From NCBI RefSeq assembly GCF_020010905.1, contig NZ_JAGJBY010000001.1, positions 5,724,001 through 5,788,000 on the forward strand: DNA of 64,000 nucleotides. The letters run 5' to 3'. The position numbers and the translations under genes are program-made. Positions within the stretch are counted from its first letter, which is position 1. Every line of letters begins with the position of its first letter. This DNA is from Streptomyces acidiscabies. GTDB taxonomy: Bacteria > Actinomycetota > Actinomycetes > Streptomycetales > Streptomycetaceae. The notes beneath the pieces are model-generated. The model was not told the DNA's origin and did not search any database. It was given only the letters and a program-made list of their open reading frames with translations. Of this stretch, positions 32,144 through 41,119 are shown in pieces.

Positions 32144-33406
32144 TCAACCGACCTCTGACACCTCACGCCCCTTCAACCGCCCGCTCCACCACCACACCCC
32201 CGCCGCGACCACCCCGAGCCCCACCGTCACCACCCCGGAAACCCCCAGCACCCCCCGAGCCCCCAGCGCCGCGGTCAACGGTCCGCCCAGTGCCGCCCCC
32301 ACCGGCGCCGCCGTGAGCAGCGCCGCCATGCGGGCCGCGAGCACCGTCGTCAGCCAGGCCGCCGGTGTCCGTTCCTGGAACAGGGTGAACGACAGTGCGG
32401 TGAACGGCCCGTAGATGACGCCGCCCACCCCGAAGCAGGCCAGCGTCACGGCGGTGGGTGCCCCCAGGCCGAACGGTACGAGCATCACGCCCCACCCCAC
32501 GACGATCCCGACGGTCACCGGCCACAGCGGAAGCCTCCGCAGGGCCCCCGCGCCGAGCGCCCCCAGCACGGCACCCACCCCGAAGAGCATCCAGTAGAGG
32601 CCGAGCAGCCCGGCCCCGGCGCCGAGATCGTCGGTGACGTGCAGGGGGAGGGCGACCTCGACGGGCCCGTACAGAAAGTTGAACAGCCAGGTCAGCGCCA
32701 GCACGCCGAGCAGCTCGGGCTGTCGCCGCAGCAACCGCAGCCCGTCCACCGCGCGCCCCGAGTCGACGGGAGCGTCGGTCACCCCGCCCCCCTCACGCAG
32801 CCGCCCCACCTGGAAAGCGAGCACGGCGAACGACAGCGCGTCGACCCCGATCAGCCACGCGGGCCCCACCCACGTCACCAGGAGCCCGGCGAGCGCGGGC
32901 CCGAGGATGGTGGAGGCGGAGATGCTGGCGCTGAGCAACGCGTTGGCGGCGAGCCGCCGTTCGGGCGGGAGCAGCTGGGGGACGAGGGAGTACTTCCCGG
33001 CCCCGCCCCACGCGTGCAGCACGGAGGACCCCGCGAGCAGCGCGACGTACAGCACGGGATGCAGCACCCCCGCCGCCCAGGCCACCGGCACGCACCCGAG
33101 CAGCAGCGCCCGCAGCCAACTGTCCACCACGAGCAGCCTCTTGGGCGCCATCCGCCGCAGCCACCGCCCGAACACCAGCGCCCCCACGGCCCCCGGCAGC
33201 GCGTACGCCGCGACGGCCGCCCCCACCACGAACCCGGCCTGCCCCTCGGGCGCGATCAGCACCCCCAGCCACGCCACCGCGACGACACTCATCCCGTCCC
33301 CGAGATCGGAGACGGCCAGCGCGGGCAGCAGCCGCCTGAACTCGCGGTGAGTGAACAGCGGTTGATAGGACCGAGGGACAAGACGACGAGGCGATAGGAG
33401 AGTCAC
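32144..33406 (-). CDS. MFS transporter
   Basis: A 420-residue 12-helix facilitator of the macrolide-efflux/enterobactin-exporter-like type. Early sequence FRRLLPALAVSDLGDGMSVV and the loop VFGRWLRRMAPKRLLVVDSWLR after helix 2 serve as motif A. It is divergent from a deaminase gene. A resistance role is possible, since the neighbour resembles an antibiotic-inactivating deaminase. Confidence 0.8.
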   Translation of the reverse strand: MTLLSPRRLVPRSYQPLFTHREFRRLLPALAVSDLGDGMSVVAVAWLGVLIAPEGQAGFVVGAAVAAYALPGAVGALVFGRWLRRMAPKRLLVVDSWLRALLLGCVPVAWAAGVLHPVLYVALLAGSSVLHAWGGAGKYSLVPQLLPPERRLAANALLSASISASTILGPALAGLLVTWVGPAWLIGVDALSFAVLAFQVGRLREGGGVTDAPVDSGRAVDGLRLLRRQPELLGVLALTWLFNFLYGPVEVALPLHVTDDLGAGAGLLGLYWMLFGVGAVLGALGAGALRRLPLWPVTVGIVVGWGVMLVPFGLGAPTAVTLACFGVGGVIYGPFTALSFTLFQERTPAAWLTTVLAARMAALLTAAPVGAALGGPLTAALGARGVLGVSGVVTVGLGVVAAGVWWWSGRLKGREVSEVG

Positions 33407-33479
33407 CAGGCAAAACTAAGGGACCGCCCGCGACGTAAACCGCTTGCGCGTACCCGCCCCAGCGGTGATCGTGGCCCGC

Positions 33480-33848
33480 GTGGATCATGAACTAGTCGAA
33501 GCCGCCGCCCAGCTCGCCCGCACCCGCTGCCAGGGCGACAACCACACGATGGCGGCGGCCGGCCGCGCCGCCGACGGCCGGATCGTCACCGCCCTGAACG
33601 CCTACCACTTCACCGGCGGCCCCTGCGCCGAACTCGTCCTCATCGGGACGGCCGCGGCCCAGGGCGTCTACGACCTGAAGACGATCGTCGCCGTCGGCGA
33701 CCGGGACCGGGGCGTCGTCCCGCCGTGCGGGCGCTGCCGTCAGGTCCTCCTCGACTACTTCCCCGGCATCGAGGTGATCGTCGGGGACCGGGCGCTGCCC
33801 ATCGCGGACCTGCTGCCCGAGAGCTACGTGTGGGCGGACCACCAGTAG
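33480..33848 (+). CDS. Zinc-dependent cytidine/blasticidin-S deaminase-like protein
   Basis: A 122-residue CDA-fold deaminase. PCAELVLIG carries the Cys-Ala-Glu (zinc ligand and proton shuttle) and VVPPCGRCRQVLLDYF the PCxxC zinc ligands. The short length and CQGDNHTMAAAGRAADG opening fit the small cytidine deaminase/blasticidin deaminase group. No ribosome site is seen. GTG 33480 places the start as in relatives (VDHELVEAA); GTG 33465 and TTG 33444 are in frame. It could salvage pyrimidines or inactivate a nucleoside antibiotic. Confidence 0.75.
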   Translation: MDHELVEAAAQLARTRCQGDNHTMAAAGRAADGRIVTALNAYHFTGGPCAELVLIGTAAAQGVYDLKTIVAVGDRDRGVVPPCGRCRQVLLDYFPGIEVIVGDRALPIADLLPESYVWADHQ

Positions 33849-33849
33849 G

Positions 33850-34425
33850 TCACCGCGTGCTGTAACCGGTCTCGATGAGCTGCCGCAGGGTCGGCAGCGC
33901 GTCGCCGTCGATGGGCGCGCCCTCGGTCCAGGCGAGGAACAGCGCGGCGAGGAAGAGATCGCGGCCCTGGACGGTCGGGCGCGCCGTGCCGCGTTCCCGT
34001 GCGGCGGCGAGGAACTCGTCGGTGACGGCGAGGAGTTCCTGGCAGGAGACGGAGAGCGGCGAGTCGTCGTGGGTCAGGGCGGCGAGGACCGGCGCGGGCA
34101 GCCCCGTGAAGGTGCTGAAGTACTTCTCCAGCGTCAGCAGCCATCGCCGCAGCCCTTCGTCCGCATCCTCCACGGCCCGCAACTCCTCGCGTCCGGCGAG
34201 GAGTTCGGCCGCCGGGGCCTCCAGCGCCGCCGCGAGCAGCGCCTCCCGGGTCGGGAAGTGGCGGTAGAGCGTGGCCGGGCCGACCCCGGCGTCCCTCGCG
34301 ATGGCCTCCAGCGAGGTCCCGGCGCCGCACTCCGCGAAGTGGCGCAGCGCCGTGTCGAGGATCCGGGCCCGGTTGCGCGCGGCGTCGGCGCGGGGCTTGC
34401 GGCACGTCGTCGGGGTGGTGTCCAT
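33850..34425 (-). CDS. TetR-family regulator
   Basis: A 191-residue repressor with RARILDTALRHFAECGAG and LEAIARDAGVGPATLYRHFPTREAL as its DNA-binding domain near residues 18-60, and a TetR_C-type helical ligand domain. ATG 34425 follows CAGGAACGCG. It is divergent from an NADPH-dependent F420-reductase-like gene across a 134-bp gap with a candidate operator, the usual arrangement for these pairs in actinobacteria. Confidence 0.85.
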   Translation of the reverse strand: MDTTPTTCRKPRADAARNRARILDTALRHFAECGAGTSLEAIARDAGVGPATLYRHFPTREALLAAALEAPAAELLAGREELRAVEDADEGLRRWLLTLEKYFSTFTGLPAPVLAALTHDDSPLSVSCQELLAVTDEFLAAARERGTARPTVQGRDLFLAALFLAWTEGAPIDGDALPTLRQLIETGYSTR

Positions 34426-34473
34426 CGCGTTCCTGTTCCTGTAGAGCGGCTCGAACCAGTCAATCATCACGCC

Positions 34474-34494
34474 AAGCGGACACAGTCTCCGTTT
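34474..34494. promoter_or_regulatory. Candidate TetR operator
   Basis: AAGCGGA (34474-34480) and TCCGTTT (34488-34494) are inverted at 6 of 7 positions around a 7-bp spacer, in the gap between the divergent TetR and reductase genes. Confidence 0.45.
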
Positions 34495-34559
34495 GACGTG
34501 ATAGGAAGTGGATGGTGCCTCCGGATATCCGTCCGGGCCCACTTCGAACGGAGTACGCC

Positions 34560-35324
34560 ATGCCCCGCACCCTCGGACTCATCGGCAGCGGAAACATCGG
34601 AACAGCCGTCGCCCGCCTGGCGATTGCCGCCGGCTGGGACGTCGTCCTCAGCAACTCCCGGGGCCCCGAGACCCTCGCGGATCTCGTCACCGACCTCGGC
34701 GAGAAGGCCCGCGCCGCCACCCCGGCGGAAGCCGCCCGCGCCGGTGACCTCGTCGTCGCGACCGTCCCCCTGTACGCGTACGACAAGCTCCCCGTCGACG
34801 CCCTCGCCGACAAGACGGTCCTCGACACCCTCAACTACTACCCCGCCCGCGACGGCCGTCTGCCCGAGCTGGACGCGAACGACCTCACCAGCAGCGACCT
34901 CGTCCAACGGCAGCTCGCCGGCTCCCGCGTGGTCAAGGTGTTCAACAACATCGGCGCCCACCAGCTCGCCACCCTCGCCCGCCCCTCCGGCGCCCCCGAC
35001 CGCAGCGCGCTGCCCATCGCCGGGGACGACCCGGGCGCCAAGAAGGAGGTCACCGACCTCCTCGACGTCCTCGGCTGGGACGCCGTCGACGTCGGCACGC
35101 TCGCGGAGAGCTGGCGCGTCGAGCCGGAGACGCCGGTCTACGTCAAGCCGTACGTCGGCGAGGCGCCGGAGGGGCTGTCCCCGGTGGAATGGTTCGGCTG
35201 GATGCAGGAGACACCCGGCGTCACCGCCCCCGCGAGCCGCATCCGCGAACTGGCCGACTCCGCCGTACGGGGCCCGGCGGGCGGCGTGCTCCCGGAGGGG
35301 CTGGACTTCCCGGAAAGGCGGTAG
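34560..35324 (+). CDS. NADPH-dependent F420 reductase-like oxidoreductase
   Basis: A 254-residue protein with LGLIGSGNIGTAVARLAIAAG at the N-terminus and SNSRGPETLADLV, whose Ser-Arg favours NADPH. VVKVFNNIGAHQLATLARP near 125 is typical of the F420H2:NADP oxidoreductase (Fno)-like group. Many such proteins do not use F420 and their role is unknown. ATG 34560 has a CGGAG site. Probably controlled by the adjacent TetR protein. Confidence 0.8.
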   Translation: MPRTLGLIGSGNIGTAVARLAIAAGWDVVLSNSRGPETLADLVTDLGEKARAATPAEAARAGDLVVATVPLYAYDKLPVDALADKTVLDTLNYYPARDGRLPELDANDLTSSDLVQRQLAGSRVVKVFNNIGAHQLATLARPSGAPDRSALPIAGDDPGAKKEVTDLLDVLGWDAVDVGTLAESWRVEPETPVYVKPYVGEAPEGLSPVEWFGWMQETPGVTAPASRIRELADSAVRGPAGGVLPEGLDFPERR

Positions 35325-35356
35325 AGCCGCCGCGGAGCCTGTGCTTCGATACGGCG

Positions 35357-35863
35357 GTGAACACGGAGAACACGGTCAGGCCCCGCACGGACGACGATGT
35401 CGCCGCCTGCGTCGAGGCTCTCGCGGACGTCCACCGGCGCGATGGCTATCCCGTCAACTGGCCCGAGAATCCCGGGGGTTGGCTGGCCCAGGCGTCGGGG
35501 CTGGGCGCGTGGGTCGCCGTACTGGACGGGCGGATCGTCGGGCACATCGCCCTCAACATCGGCGGCGAGGGGGACGTGGCTCCCGGTCTGTGGGGCGATC
35601 CGGACACGACGGCCGTCGTCAGCCGCCTCTTCGTCGCTCCCGAGGCGCGTGGGCACGGTTTCGGTGTGCGGCTCATGGAGCGGGCGGTTGCGGAGGCTCG
35701 GCGCCGTGGGCTTCATCCGGTGCTCGATGTCGTGGCGACGGATATGGCTGCGGCGGCGTTGTACGAACGGTTGGGGTGGAAGTTGTTGGCGACGGTGGAG
35801 CAGAGGTGGAGTGCGGAGCAGATGGTGACTGTGCATTGTTATGCGGCGCCGGAGGGCGTCTGA
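35357..35863 (+). CDS. GNAT-family N-acetyltransferase
   Basis: A 168-residue acetyl-CoA-dependent acyltransferase. VSRLFVAPEARGHGFGVRLMERAVAEARRRG (in two pieces) is the motif-A acetyl-CoA loop (R-G-H-G-F-G), and ALYERLGWKLLA near 140 is motif B. The GTG start at 35357 lies 32 bp after the reductase gene. Substrate unknown. Confidence 0.8.
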   Translation: MNTENTVRPRTDDDVAACVEALADVHRRDGYPVNWPENPGGWLAQASGLGAWVAVLDGRIVGHIALNIGGEGDVAPGLWGDPDTTAVVSRLFVAPEARGHGFGVRLMERAVAEARRRGLHPVLDVVATDMAAAALYERLGWKLLATVEQRWSAEQMVTVHCYAAPEGV

Positions 35864-35911
35864 CACCGGGGCGGGCGGCGGCCGGAACTCCGCAGCCCGC
35901 CCCGGCGCGTC

Positions 35912-38317
35912 TCACTCCCCGGGGTACGCCAGCTCGATGTCGTGCCCGTCGACCCCGGCCCCGCCCACGGTGACCTGGCTGACCTGCGGCGGATACCCGG
36001 CCGCGGTCACCGTGTAGTCGCCGCCGTCGAGGTCCGTGAACGCGTACCCGCCGTCCGCGCCGGTGACGGCGGACGCGACGACGTTCCCGGCCGCGTCGAC
36101 GAGGGTCACCCGAGCGGCGTTCACCGGCCGCCCCGACGCGGTCACCGCGCCCTGCACCCGCGCCCCCGGCGCCAGCTCGACCTCGGCCCGCGTCACCCCG
36201 CGCACCGCGATCTCGACGGGCAGCGCGACCGGCCGGAACCCGTCCGCGCTCACCGCGACGGTCACCGGCCCCGGCACGAGACCGGCGAACCCGAACCCAC
36301 CGTCGGCCCCGGTCACGCCGCTCGCGATCACCTCTCCGCGCACATCGGCGGTGACGACCAACGCGCCCTCCACCGGCGCCTGTCCATCCACCACACGGAC
36401 CGTCCCGGCCAGCCCGCTGGTCCCGGCGAGCAGCACGTCGTACACCATCGGCTCCCCGCCGACGGTGACGGTCGCGGCCTGGGGCCGGTACCCCTCGGCG
36501 GAGGCGACGAGGACGTAACTCCCGGCGCCGGGCGCGTCCACGGCGTACGACCCGTCGGCACGGGAGACGACGCGGTCGAGCTGGCGTCCGCCGAGCGAGA
36601 TGAGGGTGACGGGGGCGTGGGGGAGGGGGGTGGACTCGGTGCCGTGGATGTGGCCGGAGACGGTAAGCCCGTGTGTTGCCTTCAGGTCCGCTGCTCCAGC
36701 CACCGCCTCCCCTTCACCCGACGACGCCACCAACTCCAGCTCCCGCACAGCCCCCCGCCCCCGCAACCCCACCACAGCCAACCCCGCCCCCACCAACGCC
36801 AGCACCCCGGTCACCACGGCCGCCGTATGCACCCCCGCCATGAACGCCTCATGACTCCCCTCGACGACAGCACTCCGCAGTGTCCCCGGCATCGACTCCG
36901 ACACCGGCGCCACCCCCATCGCGACCGCGTCCTTCGCCTCCCCTAGCCTCTCGGCGACGGAGTGCGGTACGCCCGCGTCGGTCAGCTTGCCGGTCAGGGT
37001 GGAACCGACCCTGCTGCTGATGATCGACACCAGGACGGACGTCCCGAGCGCCCCGCCGACCTGCAAGGACGTCGCCTGCAACCCACCCGCGACACCCCCG
37101 TCCCGCACGGGCGCGTTGCCGACGATCGCGTCCGACGACGCGGACATCACCATGCCGACACCGAGCCCGAGCGCGACGAACGGCGGCCACATCGTGGCGT
37201 ACGACGAGTCCGCGCTCCACGTGAGCATCGTGAACGCGGCCCCGCCCTGGAGGACCATCCCGAGCGGCATCGTGACGCGCGCCCCGAACCGCTCCGTGAG
37301 CTTCGCGCCCAGCGGCGACGCCAGCATCGACGCGAGGCTCAGCGGCAGCGTCCGTACCCCCGACTCGACGGGCGTGAACCCGCGCACGTTCTGGAGGTAC
37401 AGCATCACGAAGAAGATCACGCCGAGCAGGATGAAGAAGTTGAGCGCGGTGACGAACGCCCCGACGGTCAGCGCCGGGCTCCGGAACAGCCGCATCGGCA
37501 GCAGGGGATGGGCGACCCGTGTCTCGTACCAGCCGAAGAGGACGAGTACGGCGATCCCGCCGCCGATCGCGCCGAGCGTGCCGCCCGAGGTCCAGCCCCA
37601 CGTCTCGCCCTTGACGACGCCGAACACCACGGCGAGCAGTCCGCCCGCGAGCAGGACGACCCCGGGGACGTCGAACTTCTCGCCCGCAGCCGCCTCGTTG
37701 CGGGACTGCGGGAGCACGGCCAGGCCGAAGACGAGGGCGATGACACCGATGGGCGCGTTGATGTAGAAGACGGACTCCCAGTTGACGTGCTCGACGAGCA
37801 GCCCGCCGACGATCGGCCCGAGCGCCGTCGACACGGACGAGATCATCGCCCAGATCCCGACGGCCATCCCGAACTTCCTCGGCGGGAACACGGCCCGCAG
37901 CAACGCGAGCGTGTTCGGCATCAGCATCGCCCCGAACAGCCCCTGGACGGCACGGAAGGCGATGACCCCCTCGATCGACCCGGCGAGCCCGATCGCCACG
38001 GACGCGACCGTGAACCCGGCGACCCCGACGAGGTAGAGCGTGCGGCGCCCGAGGCGGTCACCGAGCTTGCCGCCGAGGATGAGGGCCGCGGCGAGGGCGA
38101 GGAGGTAGGAGTTGGTGACCCACTGCAACTCGGCGGTGCTCGCCTTGAGATCGCGGGCGATCTCCGCGTTGGCGATCGACACGACGGACCCGTCGAGGCC
38201 GACCATGAACAGGCCGAACGCGACGGCGACCAGGGTCAGCCACGGGTTGGCCCGCAGATCGCGGGGAGGCGCGGTGGACGTGGGTGCGGGCGCTGTGGAG
38301 ACAGCGGTGACAGGCAT
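35912..38317 (-). CDS. DHA2 (EmrB/QacA-type) MFS transporter fused to carboxypeptidase-regulatory-like repeats
   Basis: An 801-residue fusion. Residues about 25-510 form a 14-helix drug exporter with LGGKLGDRLGRRTLYLVG (motif A) and LGPIVGGLLVEHVNWESVFYINAP (motif C region). From about 550 to the end are three Ig-like repeats (TVSGHIHGTESTPLPHAPVTL, SGLAGTVRVVDGQAPVEGALV and ARVQGAVTASGRPVNAARVTL mark their starts), each with YxF/GG strands typical of CarboxypepD_reg domains. These repeats would be outside or at the membrane face. The MarR gene at 38388 is immediately upstream and probably represses it. Confidence 0.85.
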   Translation of the reverse strand: MPVTAVSTAPAPTSTAPPRDLRANPWLTLVAVAFGLFMVGLDGSVVSIANAEIARDLKASTAELQWVTNSYLLALAAALILGGKLGDRLGRRTLYLVGVAGFTVASVAIGLAGSIEGVIAFRAVQGLFGAMLMPNTLALLRAVFPPRKFGMAVGIWAMISSVSTALGPIVGGLLVEHVNWESVFYINAPIGVIALVFGLAVLPQSRNEAAAGEKFDVPGVVLLAGGLLAVVFGVVKGETWGWTSGGTLGAIGGGIAVLVLFGWYETRVAHPLLPMRLFRSPALTVGAFVTALNFFILLGVIFFVMLYLQNVRGFTPVESGVRTLPLSLASMLASPLGAKLTERFGARVTMPLGMVLQGGAAFTMLTWSADSSYATMWPPFVALGLGVGMVMSASSDAIVGNAPVRDGGVAGGLQATSLQVGGALGTSVLVSIISSRVGSTLTGKLTDAGVPHSVAERLGEAKDAVAMGVAPVSESMPGTLRSAVVEGSHEAFMAGVHTAAVVTGVLALVGAGLAVVGLRGRGAVRELELVASSGEGEAVAGAADLKATHGLTVSGHIHGTESTPLPHAPVTLISLGGRQLDRVVSRADGSYAVDAPGAGSYVLVASAEGYRPQAATVTVGGEPMVYDVLLAGTSGLAGTVRVVDGQAPVEGALVVTADVRGEVIASGVTGADGGFGFAGLVPGPVTVAVSADGFRPVALPVEIAVRGVTRAEVELAPGARVQGAVTASGRPVNAARVTLVDAAGNVVASAVTGADGGYAFTDLDGGDYTVTAAGYPPQVSQVTVGGAGVDGHDIELAYPGE

Positions 38318-38387
38318 GGGTGAGAAGTCCTCAGGACGTACCGGCGCGCTTGAGCGGCGCGCGGAAGAAAGGGAAGAGAGAGGGGAT

Positions 38388-38864
38388 TCAGTCGTCGCGC
38401 AGGGCGTCGGTGAGAGCCACCAGAGCGCCGAGCGCCGAGCCGAGAGCGCCCAGATCGCCCTCGGTGAGGGTCTGCAGCGCGGCCGAGATCCGCTGCGTGA
38501 CCAGGCTGTCGACCTCACCGATCCGCTGCCGCGCCTCGGCGGTCACCCGCAGATGCGCCACCCGCTTGTCGCCCTCGTCCTGCCACCGCTCCAGCGCCCC
38601 CGCCGCGGTGAGCCGCGTGACCAGAGCACTGACGTTGTTCGGCATCATCCGCAACGCGTCCGCCGCGCTCTGCACGGTCGCCCCGTCGTTCTCGGCGACA
38701 TAGTGCAACAACGCCAACTGCCGCTCCGGCGGCTTGGGAAACGGCAACGCCCCGTCAAGATGCCGCTTCACGGCCCGATTCAGCACAGGCAGACACACCG
38801 CGAGGCCCTCGGCCACACGGTCGACACTGCTGGAACTCGCCTGAGCCCCACTGATCCCGGACAC
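38388..38864 (-). CDS. MarR-family transcriptional regulator
   Basis: A 158-residue winged-helix protein. ERQLALLHYVAENDGATVQSAADAL and NNVSALVTRLTAAGALERW form the DNA-binding domain, with DEGDKRVAHLRVT as the wing. It lies upstream of, and in the same direction as, the MFS-fusion gene, as in emrR-emrAB-like units. A candidate operator with a TTGACA element is upstream of its start. Confidence 0.85.
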   Translation of the reverse strand: MSGISGAQASSSSVDRVAEGLAVCLPVLNRAVKRHLDGALPFPKPPERQLALLHYVAENDGATVQSAADALRMMPNNVSALVTRLTAAGALERWQDEGDKRVAHLRVTAEARQRIGEVDSLVTQRISAALQTLTEGDLGALGSALGALVALTDALRDD

Positions 38865-38874
38865 CCGGCGAGGT

Positions 38875-38904
38875 TATGTATGACGAGACACCTATGTCAA
38901 CATA
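38875..38904. promoter_or_regulatory. Candidate MarR operator and -35 element
   Basis: TATGTATGAC (38875-38884) faces GTCAACATA (38896-38904), inverted with one extra base in the left arm. On the minus strand the right half reads TATGTTGAC, giving a TTGACA -35 hexamer. AT-rich position just upstream of the MarR start at 38864. Confidence 0.4.
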
Positions 38905-38959
38905 CCTATTGCTCGCGGACGGGCGACGAGGTCCGCGCCCCGCTGCGGGTCTGACCGCC

Positions 38960-40621
38960 TCAGGAAGGCGACGTCGGCCCGATGCGCAGCTCGAACTCGC
39001 CGTCGTACTGCTCGTGTCCGGCGATGACGGCGGTCTCGATGGCCTCCTCGCCCCGCTGGCCCCGGACGATGAGCGGGTCGTGGCGCAGGTCGCGGGTGAG
39101 GGCGACGCAGAGGCCGACCATGACGACGGTGAAGGGGGCCGCCGCCAGGATCGTCAGGTTCTGGAGGCCCGTCAGCGCGTCGCCGCCGCCCCCGCCGACC
39201 AGCAGCATCACGGCGGCGACCGCGCCGGTCAGGACGCCCCAGAAGACGACCACCGTACGGCTCGGCTCCAGTGAACCCCGTTGCGAGAGCGTGCCCATGA
39301 CGATGGACGCGGCGTCGGCGCCGGAGACGAAGAAGATGCCGACGAGGACCAGGACGACGATGCTGGAGAGGGTCGCCGCCGGGTACTCCTGGAGCATCCC
39401 GAACAGGCGGCTCTCCGGGGTCGTCGCGTCGGCCAGCCGACCCTGTTCGCGCAGCCGCATCGCCGACCCGCCGAAGACCGCGAACCACAGGAGGCTGACC
39501 GTACTGGGGACGAGGATGACGCCGCCCACGAACTGACGGATCGTCCGTCCCCGGCTGATCCGGGCGATGAACATGCCCACGAAGGGCGCCCACGAGATCC
39601 ACCACGCCCAGTAGAAGATCGTCCACCCGGACAGCCAGTCGGAGACGCCCTCGCCGCTGGACGCCTGCGTACGGCCCGCCATCTGCGGGAGATCGCCGAG
39701 GTAGGAGCCGATCGAGGTCGGCAGCAGGTCCAGGACGAAGACCGTGGGACCGGCGACGAACACGAACAGCGCGAGCGCGAGGGCCAGCACCATGTTGATG
39801 TTGGACAGCCACTGGATGCCCCGCGCGACGCCCGACACCGCCGACGCGACGAACGCGACGGTCAGCACGGCGATCACCGCGACGAGGAGCCCGGTCCCGA
39901 CGCTGTCCATCCAGCCCAGCTCCGTGATCCCGCTGCGGATCTGGAGCGCGCCCAGGCCCAGCGAGGCCGCCGACCCGAAGAGGGTCGCGAAGATGGCGAG
40001 GACGTCGATGACCTTCCCGACCCAGCCCTCGGCGCGCCGCCTGCCGACCAGCGGGGTGAAGACGGCGCTGATGAGCTGACGCCGCCCGCGCCGGAACGTG
40101 CTGTAGGCGATCGCGAGCCCGACAACGGCGTAGATCGCCCAGGGGTGCAGCGTCCAGTGGAACAGGGTCGTGGCCATCGCGGTCTCGACGGACTGCGCGT
40201 CACTGGTGGGGGAGGTGCCCGGCGGCGGGGACGCGAAGTGGGACAGGGGCTCGCTGACGCCGTAGAACATCAGGCCGATGCCCATACCGGCGCTGAACAT
40301 CATCGCGATCCAGGAGACGGTCCTGAACTCCGGCGCCTCGTTCTCCGCGCCCAGCGTGATCCGGCCGTACCGGCTCGCCGCCAGCCACAGCGCGAACACC
40401 ACGAACCCCGAGGCGGTGAGGACGAACGCCCAGCCCGCCTTGTCGATCAGCCCGGTGAGCAGATCGCCCGACACCCGCTCCAGGGTGTCGGTGGACACGG
40501 CACCCACCAGGACGAACGCGAGCGTGACGGCCGCCGCGACCCCGAACACGACCGGGTCGGTGCCGCTCGCCTCCCCGTCCCGTTTTCGCAGAGCACGCTC
40601 TTCCGCCGTCGTTCCCGGCAT
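38960..40621 (-). CDS. BCCT-family transporter (betaine/choline/carnitine)
   Basis: A 553-residue sodium- or proton-coupled osmolyte importer with 12 helices. The family's aromatic boxes are visible: WTLHPWAIYAVVGLAIAY and WTIFYWAWWISWAPFVGMFI, plus SAGMGIGLMFYGVSEPLSHF, whose glycine-rich segment is the ion/substrate site. The N- and C-terminal tails that sense osmotic stress in BetP are short here. ATG 40621 has a GAGAGGA site. Likely substrate glycine betaine. Confidence 0.85.
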   Translation of the reverse strand: MPGTTAEERALRKRDGEASGTDPVVFGVAAAVTLAFVLVGAVSTDTLERVSGDLLTGLIDKAGWAFVLTASGFVVFALWLAASRYGRITLGAENEAPEFRTVSWIAMMFSAGMGIGLMFYGVSEPLSHFASPPPGTSPTSDAQSVETAMATTLFHWTLHPWAIYAVVGLAIAYSTFRRGRRQLISAVFTPLVGRRRAEGWVGKVIDVLAIFATLFGSAASLGLGALQIRSGITELGWMDSVGTGLLVAVIAVLTVAFVASAVSGVARGIQWLSNINMVLALALALFVFVAGPTVFVLDLLPTSIGSYLGDLPQMAGRTQASSGEGVSDWLSGWTIFYWAWWISWAPFVGMFIARISRGRTIRQFVGGVILVPSTVSLLWFAVFGGSAMRLREQGRLADATTPESRLFGMLQEYPAATLSSIVVLVLVGIFFVSGADAASIVMGTLSQRGSLEPSRTVVVFWGVLTGAVAAVMLLVGGGGGDALTGLQNLTILAAAPFTVVMVGLCVALTRDLRHDPLIVRGQRGEEAIETAVIAGHEQYDGEFELRIGPTSPS

Positions 40622-40966
40622 GTGCCGTCCTCTCCCGGCCGGACGCCACCGGCCACCCGAAGTCATCACATCGCGAAACAGCCACCACGATGCGGAACAG
40701 ACTCCCGCTGCTACGACACCCCGTCAACCCTTCGCGCAGACGATCCCTTTACTGTCGGCGCGGTCGCGCAATCCCCCGTTCGGGCGACGTCCGCGGACCC
40801 GTCCCCTCCACGGGTGAATCGAACGGCCCACCGGTCCGGCGGCGCCTGACCGAACCGGGCGCGGTCGAACTTGCGCTCGACACGTCGCCCGGCCTCACCC
40901 GTATCGCCGCTGTGAGCAGGGGAGTTGTGCGGGTGATCCGTCCGATCCCCTCACCGAGGAGAAGCC
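40622..40966. other. Intergenic region with no gene seen
   Basis: This 345-bp gap separates the leftward BCCT gene and the rightward 50-codon peptide gene. Open frames crossing it lack start sites with ribosome sites and are not coding-like. It must hold both promoters, but I could not identify convincing hexamers. The last 15 bp carry the strong GAGGAGAAG ribosome site of the peptide gene. Confidence 0.5.
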
Positions 40967-41119
40967 ATGCATCCCGTCCGCCTGCTCACCGCCCATCGGC
41001 CCGCGTTCGAAAATCCCCCCGCCCAGGCCGTCCGCGCCACCGGATTCCGCCGCCCCGTCGACGTCCGCCGCGCCCTGTTCTCGTCCGCGTCACGACCGTC
41101 ATCGAGGTGGGGAGCATGA
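40967..41119 (+). CDS. Small peptide gene (50 aa) coupled to the kinase-like gene; possible RiPP precursor
   Basis: The frame begins MHPVRLLTAHRPAFENPPAQ, continues through an Arg-rich middle and ends in a Ser-rich tail (RALFSSASRPSSRWGA). It has a strong GAGGAGAAGCC site and its TGA overlaps the kinase ATG (ATGA). Through codon 41 about nine in ten third positions are G or C, matching real Streptomyces genes. There is no Cys, signal peptide or membrane segment. With a kinase-like protein and an exporter downstream it could be a modified-peptide precursor; a translational leader peptide is the alternative. Confidence 0.6.
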   Translation: MHPVRLLTAHRPAFENPPAQAVRATGFRRPVDVRRALFSSASRPSSRWGA

